Source: Dryocola clanedunensis subsp. sulfonylureivorans
GTDB taxonomy: Bacteria; Pseudomonadota; Gammaproteobacteria; Enterobacterales; Enterobacteriaceae
Reading direction: 5' to 3'
DNA length: 64,000 nucleotides
Assembly (NCBI RefSeq): GCF_016756775.1
Contig: NZ_JAERMU010000003.1
Location: 62,001 to 126,000, forward strand
In this document: in pieces, positions 53,459 to 61,998 of the stretch
How positions within the stretch are numbered: position 1 is the first letter of the stretch
Layout: each line of letters starts with the position of its first letter
Position numbers and translations under genes: made by a program
The notes under the pieces: generated by a model
Database searches by the model: none
What the model was told of the DNA's origin: nothing
The model's input: only the letters and a program-made list of their open reading frames with translations

Positions 53459-54907
53459 GTGAAGACGCTGAATCGCCATGATTTTCCAGGCCCGCAATAT
53501 CCCACCCGTATCATTCAGTTTGGTGAAGGCAATTTTTTACGGGCCTTTATAGACTGGCAGATAGACCTGCTTAACGAACATACCGATCTTAACGCCGGCA
53601 TCGAAATCATTCGCCCAATTGACAGTGCGTTCCCACCGTCGCTCTCTGTACAGGATGGGTTATATACCACGGTTATCCGCGGCCTGAATGAGCAGGGCGA
53701 GGCCATCAGTGACGCCCGTTTGATTCGCTCCGTTAACCGTGAAATTAACGTGTACCAGGACTATGAAACTTATCTGAAGCTGGCGCACAATCCTGACATT
53801 CGCTTTGTATTTTCGAACACGACCGAAGCGGGTATCAGTTACCGTGCGGGCGACAAATTTACCGATGCGCCAGCGGCAAGCTACCCGGCTAAATTGACGC
53901 GCCTGCTGTTCGAGCGCTTTAACCATTTCGACGGTGCGGCCGACAAAGGTTGGGTCATCATCCCTTGCGAACTTATTGATTATAACGGCACGGCGCTGCA
54001 AGAGCTGGTGCTGCGATATGCGCAGGAGTGGGCGCTGCCGGCGGCCTTTATCAACTGGTTAAATGAGGCAAACACTTTCTGCTCAACGCTGGTAGATCGC
54101 ATCGTAACGGGCTACCCGCGTGACGAAGCCGCAGCGATCGAGCAGGATCTTGGCTATAAAGATGCGTTCATCGCCACCGCCGAACATTTCTATCTGTTTG
54201 TTATCCAGGGGCCGCAGTGGCTTGCAAAAGAGCTGCGTCTGGACCAGCTGCCGCTCAATGTCTCTATCGTAGACGACATCAGGCCCTATAAAGCCCGCAA
54301 AGTTGCCATTCTCAATGGTGCCCATACCGCGCTGGTGCCGGTGGCATACCTTGCCGGGCTGAACACCGTCGGTGAAGCGATGAGTGACGGCGATATTTGT
54401 AACTTTGTCGAGAAAACGATCGCCGAGGAGATTATCCCGGTGCTGGATCTGCCGCGTGAGGAGCTGCTCTCCTTTGCCGAAGCGGTCACCAGCCGTTTCC
54501 GCAACCCTTACATTCAGCATCAGCTGCTGTCGATTTCCCTTAACGGCATGAGCAAATTCCGCACCCGTATTTTGCCGCAGCTTCTGGCCGCGCAGCAGGT
54601 AACCGGGAAACTGCCGCCACGACTGACTTTTGCACTGGCGGCGTTGATTGCCTTTTATCAGGGCGAACGCAGCAGTGAAAGCTACCCTTTACAGGATGAG
54701 CAGCACTGGCTCGTGCGCTATCAGCAATTGTGGACACGGCTCCACGATCGGCAAATCGATGAACAACAGCTCGTGCAGGAAGTGTTAAGTGACAGCGCGC
54801 ATTGGGAACTGGACTTAACGCAGGTGCCGGGCCTGGTCGCCAAGGTGGCTGAAAACCTCCAGCAGATCCGCAGCCTGGGCATGCGCGCAGCGCTGGCTAA
54901 GATTTAA
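53459..54907 (+). CDS. uxaB: Tagaturonate reductase (altronate oxidoreductase) UxaB
   Basis: A 482-residue NAD-dependent enzyme interconverting tagaturonate and altronate in galacturonate breakdown. The GTG at 53459 has AAGGAG 6 bases upstream and gives [20 protein letters not shown], matching E. coli UxaB; the longer frame from 53411 is rejected. Conserved blocks: [63 protein letters not shown] and [18 protein letters not shown]. In E. coli uxaB stands next to yneF; here six genes lie between them. Confidence 0.95.
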   Translation: MKTLNRHDFPGPQYPTRIIQFGEGNFLRAFIDWQIDLLNEHTDLNAGIEIIRPIDSAFPPSLSVQDGLYTTVIRGLNEQGEAISDARLIRSVNREINVYQDYETYLKLAHNPDIRFVFSNTTEAGISYRAGDKFTDAPAASYPAKLTRLLFERFNHFDGAADKGWVIIPCELIDYNGTALQELVLRYAQEWALPAAFINWLNEANTFCSTLVDRIVTGYPRDEAAAIEQDLGYKDAFIATAEHFYLFVIQGPQWLAKELRLDQLPLNVSIVDDIRPYKARKVAILNGAHTALVPVAYLAGLNTVGEAMSDGDICNFVEKTIAEEIIPVLDLPREELLSFAEAVTSRFRNPYIQHQLLSISLNGMSKFRTRILPQLLAAQQVTGKLPPRLTFALAALIAFYQGERSSESYPLQDEQHWLVRYQQLWTRLHDRQIDEQQLVQEVLSDSAHWELDLTQVPGLVAKVAENLQQIRSLGMRAALAKI

Positions 54908-54916
54908 TATCGTGCT

Positions 54917-54945
54917 GTAGCCAGGTAAGCGAAGCGTCATCCGAT
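54917..54945 (-). repeat. Degenerate REP-like unit
   Basis: On the minus strand ATCGGATGACGCTTCGCTTA runs into CCTGGCTAC, the usual REP-like frame with imperfect arms. It lies after uxaB. Confidence 0.4.
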
Positions 54946-55026
54946 ACATCATGACGAATCGCCGGTTAAAACGCGTTAAGCGCGCGTGATATAGTGCCTG
55001 TCATTTTGTCTGACAGGCCCTTTCAC

Positions 55027-55962
55027 ATGGAAAACGCCGCGCTCTGGTTTCGCCAGTTTGGGCACCCCGAAGACGTTTTGACGCTGGAACATCGCACGCT
55101 AGCTGCGCGTAAGCCGGGCATGCTGCGAGTGAAAATGCGCTATTCCCCGGTCAATCCTTCCGATCTTATCCCTGTTACCGGTGCCTATCGACATCGGGTT
55201 GTTCCACCGAAGGTTGCGGGATATGAAGGCGTAGGCGTCGTAGTCGAGGCCGACAATCCAGCGCTTATTGGGCAACGCGTTTTGCCCTTGCGGGGAGAGG
55301 GAACCTGGCAGCAGTTTGTAGACTGTGAGCCAGCGTTAGCGGTGCCCGTGCCTGATGAAACGCCTGATTTACTTGCTGCTCGTGGCTATATCAATCCGCT
55401 GGCTGCCTACGTCATGTTAAAGAAGTGGCCGGTGCGGGGGAAAACGGTGCTGCTGACCGCGGCAAATTCTTCCTGTGCTGGTCTGCTGGCACAGTGGGCC
55501 AGAGGGCAGGGGGCGCAAAGGATTTTTGGCGTGCATCGCTCGCAAAATCAGATAGCAGCACTGGAGCAGAACGGCGTTACCCCAGTAAGCATTAATGAGG
55601 TTTCCGTTCTGAAAGAGACGGCGCGTCATGCGGATGTTATTTTTGATGCCGTGGGCGGCGAGCTGGCGACAACGCTGTTGCAGCATCTGTCGGTAAATGC
55701 TGCGTTTATTTCCTATGGATTGCTGAGCGGGCAGCCTTATCAGCTGAAGACCAGCCTCATTAACCCCCAGCACTTTCATCTACGCGATACTCTGGCGATG
55801 ACGGCCCCGGAAATCTGGCAACGGTGGTTTGTAGAGCTATGGTCATTACTAGCCAAAAGTCAGCTGCCGGAAGTCAGTTTGTTTGCGCTGGAGGAGTGGC
55901 GTGAAGCCTTGCGGGAGTTTGCAGCGCCGGGCAGACGCTGCAAACCTGTTTTCGTCTTCTGA
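55027..55962 (+). CDS. MDR-superfamily zinc-independent reductase (enoyl-thioester/quinone type)
   Basis: A 311-residue medium-chain dehydrogenase/reductase without the zinc-ligand cysteines. The N-terminal half has MRYSPVNPSDLIPVTGAYRHR and PKVAGYEGVGVVVEADNP; the nucleotide fold starts VLLTAANSSCAGLLAQWARG, where the usual GASGGVG is replaced by AANSSCAG, as in 2-enoyl-thioester reductases. IFDAVGGELATTLLQHL follows. ATG 55027 is chosen because it gives MENAALWFRQFGHPEDVL, the normal family start; a GTG at 54994 is possible. The substrate is unknown. Confidence 0.78.
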   Translation: MENAALWFRQFGHPEDVLTLEHRTLAARKPGMLRVKMRYSPVNPSDLIPVTGAYRHRVVPPKVAGYEGVGVVVEADNPALIGQRVLPLRGEGTWQQFVDCEPALAVPVPDETPDLLAARGYINPLAAYVMLKKWPVRGKTVLLTAANSSCAGLLAQWARGQGAQRIFGVHRSQNQIAALEQNGVTPVSINEVSVLKETARHADVIFDAVGGELATTLLQHLSVNAAFISYGLLSGQPYQLKTSLINPQHFHLRDTLAMTAPEIWQRWFVELWSLLAKSQLPEVSLFALEEWREALREFAAPGRRCKPVFVF

Positions 55963-55979
55963 ATCTCTGAAGCTAAAGA

Positions 55980-56030
55980 GTGGCTGACGCTGCGCTTATC
56001 CACCCGATACGACAAGTCCGCAGCGTCATC
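55980..56030. repeat. REP-like units between MDR gene and dsbG
   Basis: GTGGCTGACGCTGCGCTTAT followed by CCACC, then a partial inverted unit CCGCAGCGTCATCAGAGC. It occupies the gap between two convergent genes. Confidence 0.45.
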
Positions 56031-56040
56031 AGAGCTACAA

Positions 56041-56808
56041 TTACGGCTTGCCGCCCATAATCGTTTGCAGCGTTTCGGCGTCAGGCAGCCCCTGATGCTG
56101 CTGAAGACGGCCGTTATCATTCAGATAATAGATAGATGGCGTCGCGCTGCCTCCTAATTCATCCATCAGAGCCAGATTGCTTTTCAGCGCCTCATTGATT
56201 TCCGGCGTGATGGCATCCGGTTTTTTCAGCGCCAGCTTCCCCTGGCTGTTTTCATAATCCGCCAGCGTTTTGGCCGGATCTTTCGCCATCATGATCGCCG
56301 CTGCTTTCTGCGCGCTGTCCGGGCGCAGCATTCCAACCATCAGCACCCGCAGCTGCACCTTGCCGGACTTAAGCCACGGCTGGGCGTTTTGCCAGAACTG
56401 CGTACAGTACGGGCAGTAGGGATCGGCAAAGGCATAAACAATCCGCGGTGCGTCGGCTCTCCCGGCGGCTATCCAGTGATTTTTCTCAAGCTTCTGCCAC
56501 ATCTCTTTGGCCATCGGCGCGTAGACCCACTTCTCGACCTGAGCATCGCTAAGATTCTTGCCGCCCGCATCCACCATATTCCCCATGATGGCATGCTGCT
56601 TGTCCGGGGTCAGATATACGGTGGTCCCTTGCCCCTGGTACTCCATGGCATAGCCCTGAAGGTCGCCCGGCGCTTTAAACTCACCTTTCAGCACAAAACC
56701 CTGCTTTTGCAGCGCCTCTAACGGGGCGGGAAGTTTCGTCTCAGCGGCCAGCACGCTGCCGCTGGCAATAAGCGACAGCGAGAGGAGCCAGCTTGATGCA
56801 ATTTTCAT
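56041..56808 (-). CDS. dsbG: Thiol:disulfide interchange protein DsbG
   Basis: A 255-residue periplasmic disulfide isomerase/reductase that guards single cysteines from over-oxidation together with DsbD in E. coli. Residues 1-22 form a signal peptide ending VLAA. The dimerisation domain LPAPLEALQKQGFVLKGEFK and TTVYLTPDKQHAIMGNMVD is followed by a thioredoxin domain with CPYC at 132-135 (FADPYCPYC) and the cis-proline in GSATPSIYYLND. All match E. coli DsbG. It precedes no dsb partner; acuI lies 17 bases upstream in the same direction. Confidence 0.93.
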   Translation of the reverse strand: MKIASSWLLSLSLIASGSVLAAETKLPAPLEALQKQGFVLKGEFKAPGDLQGYAMEYQGQGTTVYLTPDKQHAIMGNMVDAGGKNLSDAQVEKWVYAPMAKEMWQKLEKNHWIAAGRADAPRIVYAFADPYCPYCTQFWQNAQPWLKSGKVQLRVLMVGMLRPDSAQKAAAIMMAKDPAKTLADYENSQGKLALKKPDAITPEINEALKSNLALMDELGGSATPSIYYLNDNGRLQQHQGLPDAETLQTIMGGKP

Positions 56809-56825
56809 CTGTCATCCTTTATGGT

Positions 56826-57800
56826 TTAGCGAATTTTTACCAGCGTTCTGCCCTGAATGGCGTTATTCAGAAAATCAGCGGCAACTTTTGGAGCCTCTTC
56901 CAGCGCGATTTCGGTAGTGGCAGTTTGATAGAAGCTTTCAGGCAGGTCGTTTGCCAGACGCTCCCATGCTGCGGTGCGGCGCGCGAATGGCGCGTTGACG
57001 GAATCCACACCCTGCAAACGCACATTGCGCAGGATAAACGGCATCACGGTGGTAGGCAGATCGAAACCACCGGCAAGGCCACAGGCCGCGACACAGCCGG
57101 AATAGTTAGTTTGAGCAAGAACCTTAGCCAGCACGTTTCCACCTACGGTATCTATCGCGCCTGCCCAAATCTGCTTTTCCAGCGGGCGAGTTTCGGCAAA
57201 CTCGCTGCGTGGCACAATGCGCGACGCGCCGAGTTTCAGCAGATAATCATGGGTACTTTCGCGACCAGTCACTGCGGCAACTTTGTAGCCAAGGGCGTGT
57301 AGCAGGGCGACCGCTGTACTCCCCACGCCGCCGCTGGCTCCGGTCACAACAACTTCGCCGCTTTCCGGCGTTATACCCGCGTCTTCAAGCGCCATGACGC
57401 AAAGCATAGCGGTCAGGCCAGCCGTGCCGATAATCATCGCGCTGCGGGAGCTCATCCCTGCCGGCAGAGGAACCAGCCAGTCGCTTTTGACCTGCGCCTG
57501 TTCGGCAAGGCCGCCCCAATGGTTCTCGCCAACGCCCCAGCCGGTCAAGACAACTTCCTGTCCTGCGGTGTAGCGGGCATCGTTGCTATGCTTCACGACG
57601 CCAGCAAAATCGATGCCGGGCACCATCGGGAAATTGCGAATGATTTTGCCATTGCCGGTGATGGCCAGCGCATCTTTATAGTTCAGGCTCGACCAGGCCA
57701 CATCAACCAGTACTTCACCCGCGGCGGCGGCAGGGAGGTCGGCTTGTTTTATCGTCGCCTGGGTTTGACCTTCCACCTGCTCAAGGACTATCGCTTTCAT
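56826..57800 (-). CDS. acuI: Acrylyl-CoA reductase AcuI (YhdH)
   Basis: A 324-residue NADPH-dependent MDR reductase that turns toxic acryloyl-CoA into propionyl-CoA. It is colinear with E. coli AcuI/YhdH at the same length: SSLNYKDALAITGNGKIIRNFP, VPGIDFAGVV, LTGWGVGENHWGGLAEQAQV, GTAGLTAMLCVMALEDAGI, VVVTGASGGVGSTAVALLH and MPFILRNVRLQGVDSV. In E. coli the gene lies in another chromosomal region, so this may be a moved copy or a paralogue. Confidence 0.88.
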   Translation of the reverse strand: MKAIVLEQVEGQTQATIKQADLPAAAAGEVLVDVAWSSLNYKDALAITGNGKIIRNFPMVPGIDFAGVVKHSNDARYTAGQEVVLTGWGVGENHWGGLAEQAQVKSDWLVPLPAGMSSRSAMIIGTAGLTAMLCVMALEDAGITPESGEVVVTGASGGVGSTAVALLHALGYKVAAVTGRESTHDYLLKLGASRIVPRSEFAETRPLEKQIWAGAIDTVGGNVLAKVLAQTNYSGCVAACGLAGGFDLPTTVMPFILRNVRLQGVDSVNAPFARRTAAWERLANDLPESFYQTATTEIALEEAPKVAADFLNNAIQGRTLVKIR

Positions 57801-57962
57801 TACTTTTCCTCTGCTTACGCCAGCATTTATCTTAAATTGAATCCGAAGGCTACCCTAAGCCTGTTTGTCAGCTGAATCAACAGTGCGGTGAATGGGTTGC
57901 GGAGTTAGTTGATTTCGCTCACTATGGCGCCCGTCATTTTTACTGAATTCAGGACCTGCGCA

Positions 57963-58253
57963 ATGAACACGCACTCTTCAAAAGACCCCCTCCACGGCGT
58001 TACGCTGGAAGCCCTGCTGAATGCTTTGGTGGCGCAATATGGCTGGGAGGAGCTGGCAAAGCGAATCAATATCAACTGCTTCAAAAGCGACCCAAGCGTG
58101 AAATCGAGCCTCAAGTTTTTGCGTCGTACTCCCTGGGCCCGCAAAGAAGTGGAAGAGCTTTATCTCGATTCGTTAGAAGAGCAGGCCGCAAAGCAGCAGG
58201 AGGCATCAGCGGACAGCCCATGGGCAAACTGGCGCAGTAAGAAAACGGACTAA
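57963..58253 (+). CDS. VF530-family (DUF2132) DNA-binding-like protein
   Basis: A 96-residue protein with the VF530/DUF2132 pattern [62 protein letters not shown], which fills most of its length. The family has a small helical fold thought to bind nucleic acid or protein; function unknown. AGGA lies 10 bases before ATG 57963. The C-terminal tail is charged and probably disordered. It is divergent from acuI and precedes flxA in the same direction. Confidence 0.85.
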   Translation: MNTHSSKDPLHGVTLEALLNALVAQYGWEELAKRININCFKSDPSVKSSLKFLRRTPWARKEVEELYLDSLEEQAAKQQEASADSPWANWRSKKTD

Positions 58254-58272
58254 CTGACGAAGAAGAAAGACT

Positions 58273-58299
58273 CATTTTTTCTCATCCCGTGCCGATAAA
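58273..58299 (+). promoter_or_regulatory. FliA (sigma28) promoter of flxA
   Basis: GCCGATAA (58292-58299) is a perfect sigma28 -10 box. Eleven bases upstream lies TCATTTTT (58273-58280), a partial match to TAAAGTTT. Position and spacing fit the class-3 flagellar promoter known for E. coli flxA. Confidence 0.8.
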
Positions 58300-58340
58300 G
58301 ACAGGGAAACGATCCGTACACCCGTACATAAGGAGAAAAA

Positions 58341-58667
58341 ATGAATGTAGGCTCAGCCGGTAACGCCGCCGCCGTGGCGAAAATAGGGCAGCTCTCAGCG
58401 CCGTCTGGCGGCGGTGAAAATATTGCGGCACAAATTAAGATCGTCACTAACAAGATCGCTGAGCTGTCGCAATATATTCAGAAAAATGCCGCAGGTATGA
58501 GCAAGGAAGAGCAGCAGAGCGTGCAGGAGCAAATGGCCATGCTTCAGCAGCAGCTTGCCGATCTGATACAGAAGCAGGCGCGAGAGGCTCAGCGTGCCCA
58601 GCAGCTCGATAGCGTTGACCCGGTAAATACGCAAACAAAGTCCTCCGCAATTGACGTGCGGGTCTGA
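58341..58667 (+). CDS. flxA: FlxA-like flagellar-regulon protein
   Basis: A 108-residue hydrophilic protein with a predicted coiled coil from about residue 25 to 90 (NIAAQIKIVTNKIAELSQYI, EEQQSVQEQMAMLQQQLADL). The last residues KSSAIDVRV mirror the SAIDIYV ending of E. coli FlxA, and the overall build agrees. AAGGAG precedes the ATG. E. coli flxA is expressed with the late flagellar genes under FliA; the sigma28 promoter here supports the same. Its molecular role is not known. Confidence 0.85.
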   Translation: MNVGSAGNAAAVAKIGQLSAPSGGGENIAAQIKIVTNKIAELSQYIQKNAAGMSKEEQQSVQEQMAMLQQQLADLIQKQAREAQRAQQLDSVDPVNTQTKSSAIDVRV

Positions 58668-58804
58668 TCTGAAAAGGGGCTGTGCCAACAGTCCCTTACC
58701 GCTCGCTGATTTAATTTTAAATGAAATAATCCCCTGGTCAGCACGATAAACGCAGCGGCAAAATTCTTTTGCCACTAGCATGCGCGTTCTTTTTTACATC
58801 ATTC

Positions 58805-58836
58805 ATAGCCCGGCTTTATTTTCGGGCTATTTTATT
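58805..58836 (+). terminator. Terminator between flxA and the SYLF lipoprotein gene
   Basis: ATAGCCCG (58805-58812) and CGGGCTAT (58823-58830) pair around GCTTTATTTT, followed by TTTATT. A second weaker hairpin GGGGCTGT/ACAGTCCC lies just after flxA at 58676-58695. Confidence 0.65.
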
Positions 58837-58850
58837 GACATGGGATGCAC

Positions 58851-59447
58851 ATGCGCTTAAAAAAATTACTTCTTATTGCCGCAGCCGTTCTGGCTATCTC
58901 TGGTTGTAGTGCCGAAGGTGACACAGCCAGCCAGCAACGTACCTCTATTCAGCATATGCGTAATGACACGCTCAGCAAGCTGTATCAGGTTCACCCGGAA
59001 GCCCAGGCCGAAATTAAAAAATCTCAGGGCTATGCCGTCTTCGCCAGCAACAGCAGCAAAATTTTTGTGTTTGGTTTTGGCAGCGGCTACGGGATCGTGA
59101 AAGACTTCCGTTCGGGTAAAAATACCTACATGAAGATGGCGCAGGGCGGTGCAGGCCTGGGTATCGGCGTTAAGCAGTTGCGTACCGTGCTGATCTTCAA
59201 CGACAGCAAAGCGTTGAGCGACTTTATCACTAACGGCTACATTGTCGGCGCCGATGCAAACGCCGCGGCGAAATATGATGATAAAGGTCTGCCAGCGGTT
59301 GGGGCTTCCGCAAGCGCAGTGGCACCGAGCAGCGTTACCGCACCGAAACCTGTCACCGTTTACGAGCTAACCGAAAAAGGCCTTGCGGCCCAGGCCATGG
59401 TTAACGGCTACAAATACTGGCCGGACGACGAGCTGAACGGCAAGTAA
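58851..59447 (+). CDS. SYLF/YSC84-domain lipoprotein
   Basis: A 198-residue lipoprotein. MRLKKLLLIAAAVLAISGC is a type II signal with the lipobox cysteine at C19. The mature part has the SYLF (YSC84-like, lipid-binding) pattern YAVFASNSSKIFVFGFGSGYGIV, KMAQGGAGLGIGVKQLRTVLIFN and ALSDFITNGYIVGADANAAAK. Residue +2 is Ser, so sorting to the outer membrane is expected. GGGA lies 5 bases before ATG 58851; an ATG at 58845 is also possible. The function of bacterial SYLF lipoproteins is poorly known. Confidence 0.82.
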   Translation: MRLKKLLLIAAAVLAISGCSAEGDTASQQRTSIQHMRNDTLSKLYQVHPEAQAEIKKSQGYAVFASNSSKIFVFGFGSGYGIVKDFRSGKNTYMKMAQGGAGLGIGVKQLRTVLIFNDSKALSDFITNGYIVGADANAAAKYDDKGLPAVGASASAVAPSSVTAPKPVTVYELTEKGLAAQAMVNGYKYWPDDELNGK

Positions 59448-59465
59448 CACGACGGGCTGGCGGCA

Positions 59466-60257
59466 TCACTTTGGCTGCCAGCCAAGACGCATTTCGATGG
59501 TTGTCGCACTTTGCTGTACCAGTGCCCGCAGGTCGGGCACCGTTTGATCGACTTTACTGGCCGGCACGACAATGGAAATCGTAGCCTGACAGGCCCCGCT
59601 GGTATCACAAATGGGGGAAGCGATGCAGGCGACCGAGAAATCAGATTCGCCAGCCTGGATGGATAATCGCTGCTCCAGCGCCGTTCTGGCACTCTGCGTC
59701 AGCAGCTGCGGGTCCGTTTCTGCCCGGCCGGTTGGTGAAGGTGGCGCAAAAGCTGTAAACAGCGCCAGCCGCTCAGCCTCACTGAGATGGCCCACCAGTA
59801 ACCGTCCGGATGCCGACCAGTTTAACGGAATCCGGGTGCCAACCCGGGAAGCGACATGAAAATGGTCATGACCTTCCGCCATCGCCAGCACCACCATCTT
59901 ATCTTCGTCCCGCCCGCAGATCTGAATAATCTCTCCGCACTGTTCGCTCAAATTTTCCATCTCCCGCGTCGCTACGGTCAGTAAATCCAGATGGCGGCTG
60001 TAGGAGAGGCCGTAATAATAGAGGCGCGGCCCGAACCAGACCTGGCCATTCTTTTGGCGCTCAAGCATCAGCTTACTGACCATATCTTCGACGACGGAGT
60101 AGATAGTCGACAGAGGGGCTTTGGCGGCCTTAGCCATTTCGTAGCAGGTTAACGGCTGCTGCTTCTCCTGCAGGAGATCCAGCACCTGTAACGCGCGATC
60201 GATGCCGCTGGTGCGTGGCCGTTTTTTAGGCGAAAGGTCTTCCATTTGTTCGCTCAT
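59466..60257 (-). CDS. IclR-family transcriptional regulator
   Basis: A 263-residue regulator. The N-terminal winged helix (about 15-80: GIDRALQVLDLLQEKQQPLTCYEMAKAAKAPLSTIYSVVEDMV) is followed by an IclR effector domain with PLNWSASGRLLVGHLS and SDFSVACIASPICDTSGACQATISIVVP. It lies 27 bases downstream of the SelA-like gene on the same strand and very probably controls the leftward set of SelA-like, RidA-like and ABC transporter genes. The effector would be the substrate or product of the PLP enzyme. Confidence 0.87.
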   Translation of the reverse strand: MSEQMEDLSPKKRPRTSGIDRALQVLDLLQEKQQPLTCYEMAKAAKAPLSTIYSVVEDMVSKLMLERQKNGQVWFGPRLYYYGLSYSRHLDLLTVATREMENLSEQCGEIIQICGRDEDKMVVLAMAEGHDHFHVASRVGTRIPLNWSASGRLLVGHLSEAERLALFTAFAPPSPTGRAETDPQLLTQSARTALEQRLSIQAGESDFSVACIASPICDTSGACQATISIVVPASKVDQTVPDLRALVQQSATTIEMRLGWQPK

Positions 60258-60284
60258 TCATCTTCTCTCTCTGGCGGCTGTGAC

Positions 60285-61484
60285 TCAGTCTGGCCAAAGC
60301 AGGGCCGCTTGTTGGCGCTGCATCAGGCGATCCTCAAACCGGGTAATCGCTGGCTTGTCCCCCGACAGGGCAGCGTTTAGTTCTTCAATTATGCGTTTCA
60401 GCACCGTAACCTCCTGTCCGTGGTGAAGATTACAGGGATCGAGATAAAAGTAGCCTTTTTCTGCCATATGGTCACGCACAATCACCGACGGCGTGCCGGC
60501 GCCAAGCGCCTGGCTTAAATCCCATGCTGTAGTTCTGGCGCGATCGGGGTAAACGGTAACTTTGCAGCGTTCAAGAGGGTTGTCGGTTGGGTCGGCTTCG
60601 AGCGAGACGTGGATTCCCGGCAGATCCTGAAGCCCCTCGGCCCATAAACGCAGGATGTTGGTTTCACGCTCGCGGACGGCATGATGATCCCGGGTTTGCC
60701 AGGCCTGCAAAGCGGCAATTGCGCCGCAAATGCTTTCCTTTCCGACTTTCATACCGCGAGCGATACCGCGGTTCTGCAGCCAGGCGTGGCGAATCAGCGA
60801 TTTCCTCCCTGCCACAATGCCGGAAGTCGGACCGCCGAGGAATTTATGTCCCGAATAGATAACGATATCGGCTCCTTCACGCAGGAAGCGCTGCAAATCA
60901 TATTCAGATGCGGCATCCACGATGACCGGCACGCCGCGCGCGTGGGCTATCTGGCAGAAAAGGCTTAACGGAATTTGCCCATGATCCACCACGTGGTGGG
61001 AAACCACATACACCGCAGCCACCGTACGCTCATTGATACTGTTTTCCAGATGATAGGGGGCACACTGCGTGGCTTGTCCGATGCTGACGCATTTCGCGCC
61101 GGTCAGGCGAATAGCCTGCTCAACCGGTGCTCCGTAGCTGACCAGATGGCCTGCCTGAACAAGAACTTCGTTCCGGGTAAGCGAATCATCAGGCAGTTTC
61201 TCAACCGCGAGAAGATTATCTTTAGTGAGACAGCCCGCAACGACCATAGAAATAGCAGATGCGCTCGATGCGGTAATAAAGCCAGCTTCGGCACCGGTAA
61301 GCTGCGCGATAACACCGCTGGCGTAGCGTTGCAGCTCCTCCATTTTCACAAACTCAGGCAGAATGCGCTGCATTGCCGCAATCGCTTCGGGGACGACGAT
61401 CGACGCGCCCAGATAGGTCATAGTGCCTGCAACGTTGATAACCGGCGTGAGGTGAAAATCACGAGCAAGTTCGGTATCTCTCAT
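60285..61484 (-). CDS. SelA-like PLP-dependent enzyme (lyase/aminotransferase fold)
   Basis: A 399-residue fold-type I PLP enzyme of the SelA-like group that includes D-glucosaminate-6-phosphate ammonia-lyase DgaE. The PLP lysine is K214 in VIYSGHKFLGGPTSGIVAG, with the cofactor-holding PVIVDAASEYD before it and ITASSASAISMVVAGCL near residue 75. GGAG lies about 10 bases before ATG 61484; an earlier start at 61517 would overlap ridA. It is not true selenocysteine synthase: selB is absent and the build is shorter. Neighbouring RidA, which clears enamine/imine products of such enzymes, points to an ammonia-lyase on an amino acid or amino sugar. Confidence 0.82.
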   Translation of the reverse strand: MRDTELARDFHLTPVINVAGTMTYLGASIVVPEAIAAMQRILPEFVKMEELQRYASGVIAQLTGAEAGFITASSASAISMVVAGCLTKDNLLAVEKLPDDSLTRNEVLVQAGHLVSYGAPVEQAIRLTGAKCVSIGQATQCAPYHLENSINERTVAAVYVVSHHVVDHGQIPLSLFCQIAHARGVPVIVDAASEYDLQRFLREGADIVIYSGHKFLGGPTSGIVAGRKSLIRHAWLQNRGIARGMKVGKESICGAIAALQAWQTRDHHAVRERETNILRLWAEGLQDLPGIHVSLEADPTDNPLERCKVTVYPDRARTTAWDLSQALGAGTPSVIVRDHMAEKGYFYLDPCNLHHGQEVTVLKRIIEELNAALSGDKPAITRFEDRLMQRQQAALLWPD

Positions 61485-61500
61485 TGATTGCTTCTCCGGG

Positions 61501-61980
61501 TTATTCGAACGCGACAATCGCTTCTATTTCGACGGTGATCTGATCGGGTAATGAGGAAAACCCGACGGCCGAGCGGGCATGCACACCCTGTTTACCAAAA
61601 ACGTTGACCATCAAATCCGAACAGCCATTGATCACCTTAGGGTGATCTTTAAATTCATGATCCGCATTGACCATCCCCAGCAGTTTCACCACCTGCTTCA
61701 CGCGGCCTAAATCGCCCAGCGCTTCGTGGATCACGGCGAGAAGATTTATTCCGGTTAACCTTGCGTGTTGATAGGCCTCTTCAGTGGTGACCTCTCGACC
61801 GACCTTGCCACGGTGTTTCGTATTATCGGGATGTACAGGCCCCTGTCCTGACAAGAACAATAAGTTGCCGGCAATAACGTGCGAGCTGAAATTGGCCACG
61901 GGCGCGGGAGAGGCCGGCAGCGTGATCCCCAAATCAGCAAGACGGTGATAGGGCGTTTCGTTCAAAGTGGTGTCAGACAT
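61501..61980 (-). CDS. RidA/YjgF-family enamine deaminase-like protein
   Basis: A 159-residue member of the RidA family. Conserved parts are VANFSSHVIAGNLLFLSGQGPVHP, EEAYQHARLTGINLLAVIHEALGDLGRVKQVVKLLGMVN, and HARSAVGFSSLPDQITVEIEAIVAF with the arginine and glutamate of the RidA pocket. It is about 30 residues longer than E. coli RidA and belongs to one of the less-studied subgroups. It is 16 bases upstream of the SelA-like gene, so it probably hydrolyses the enamine or imine that this PLP enzyme releases. Confidence 0.87.
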   Translation of the reverse strand: MSDTTLNETPYHRLADLGITLPASPAPVANFSSHVIAGNLLFLSGQGPVHPDNTKHRGKVGREVTTEEAYQHARLTGINLLAVIHEALGDLGRVKQVVKLLGMVNADHEFKDHPKVINGCSDLMVNVFGKQGVHARSAVGFSSLPDQITVEIEAIVAFE

Positions 61981-61998
61981 CTTTTTTCCTTTACCTGA

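Noticed and set aside
60285-61484. Selenocysteine synthase SelA
   Set aside because: Shorter than SelA, no selB or selC nearby, and grouped with RidA, IclR and Opp-type transporter genes; a SelA-like catabolic PLP enzyme fits better.
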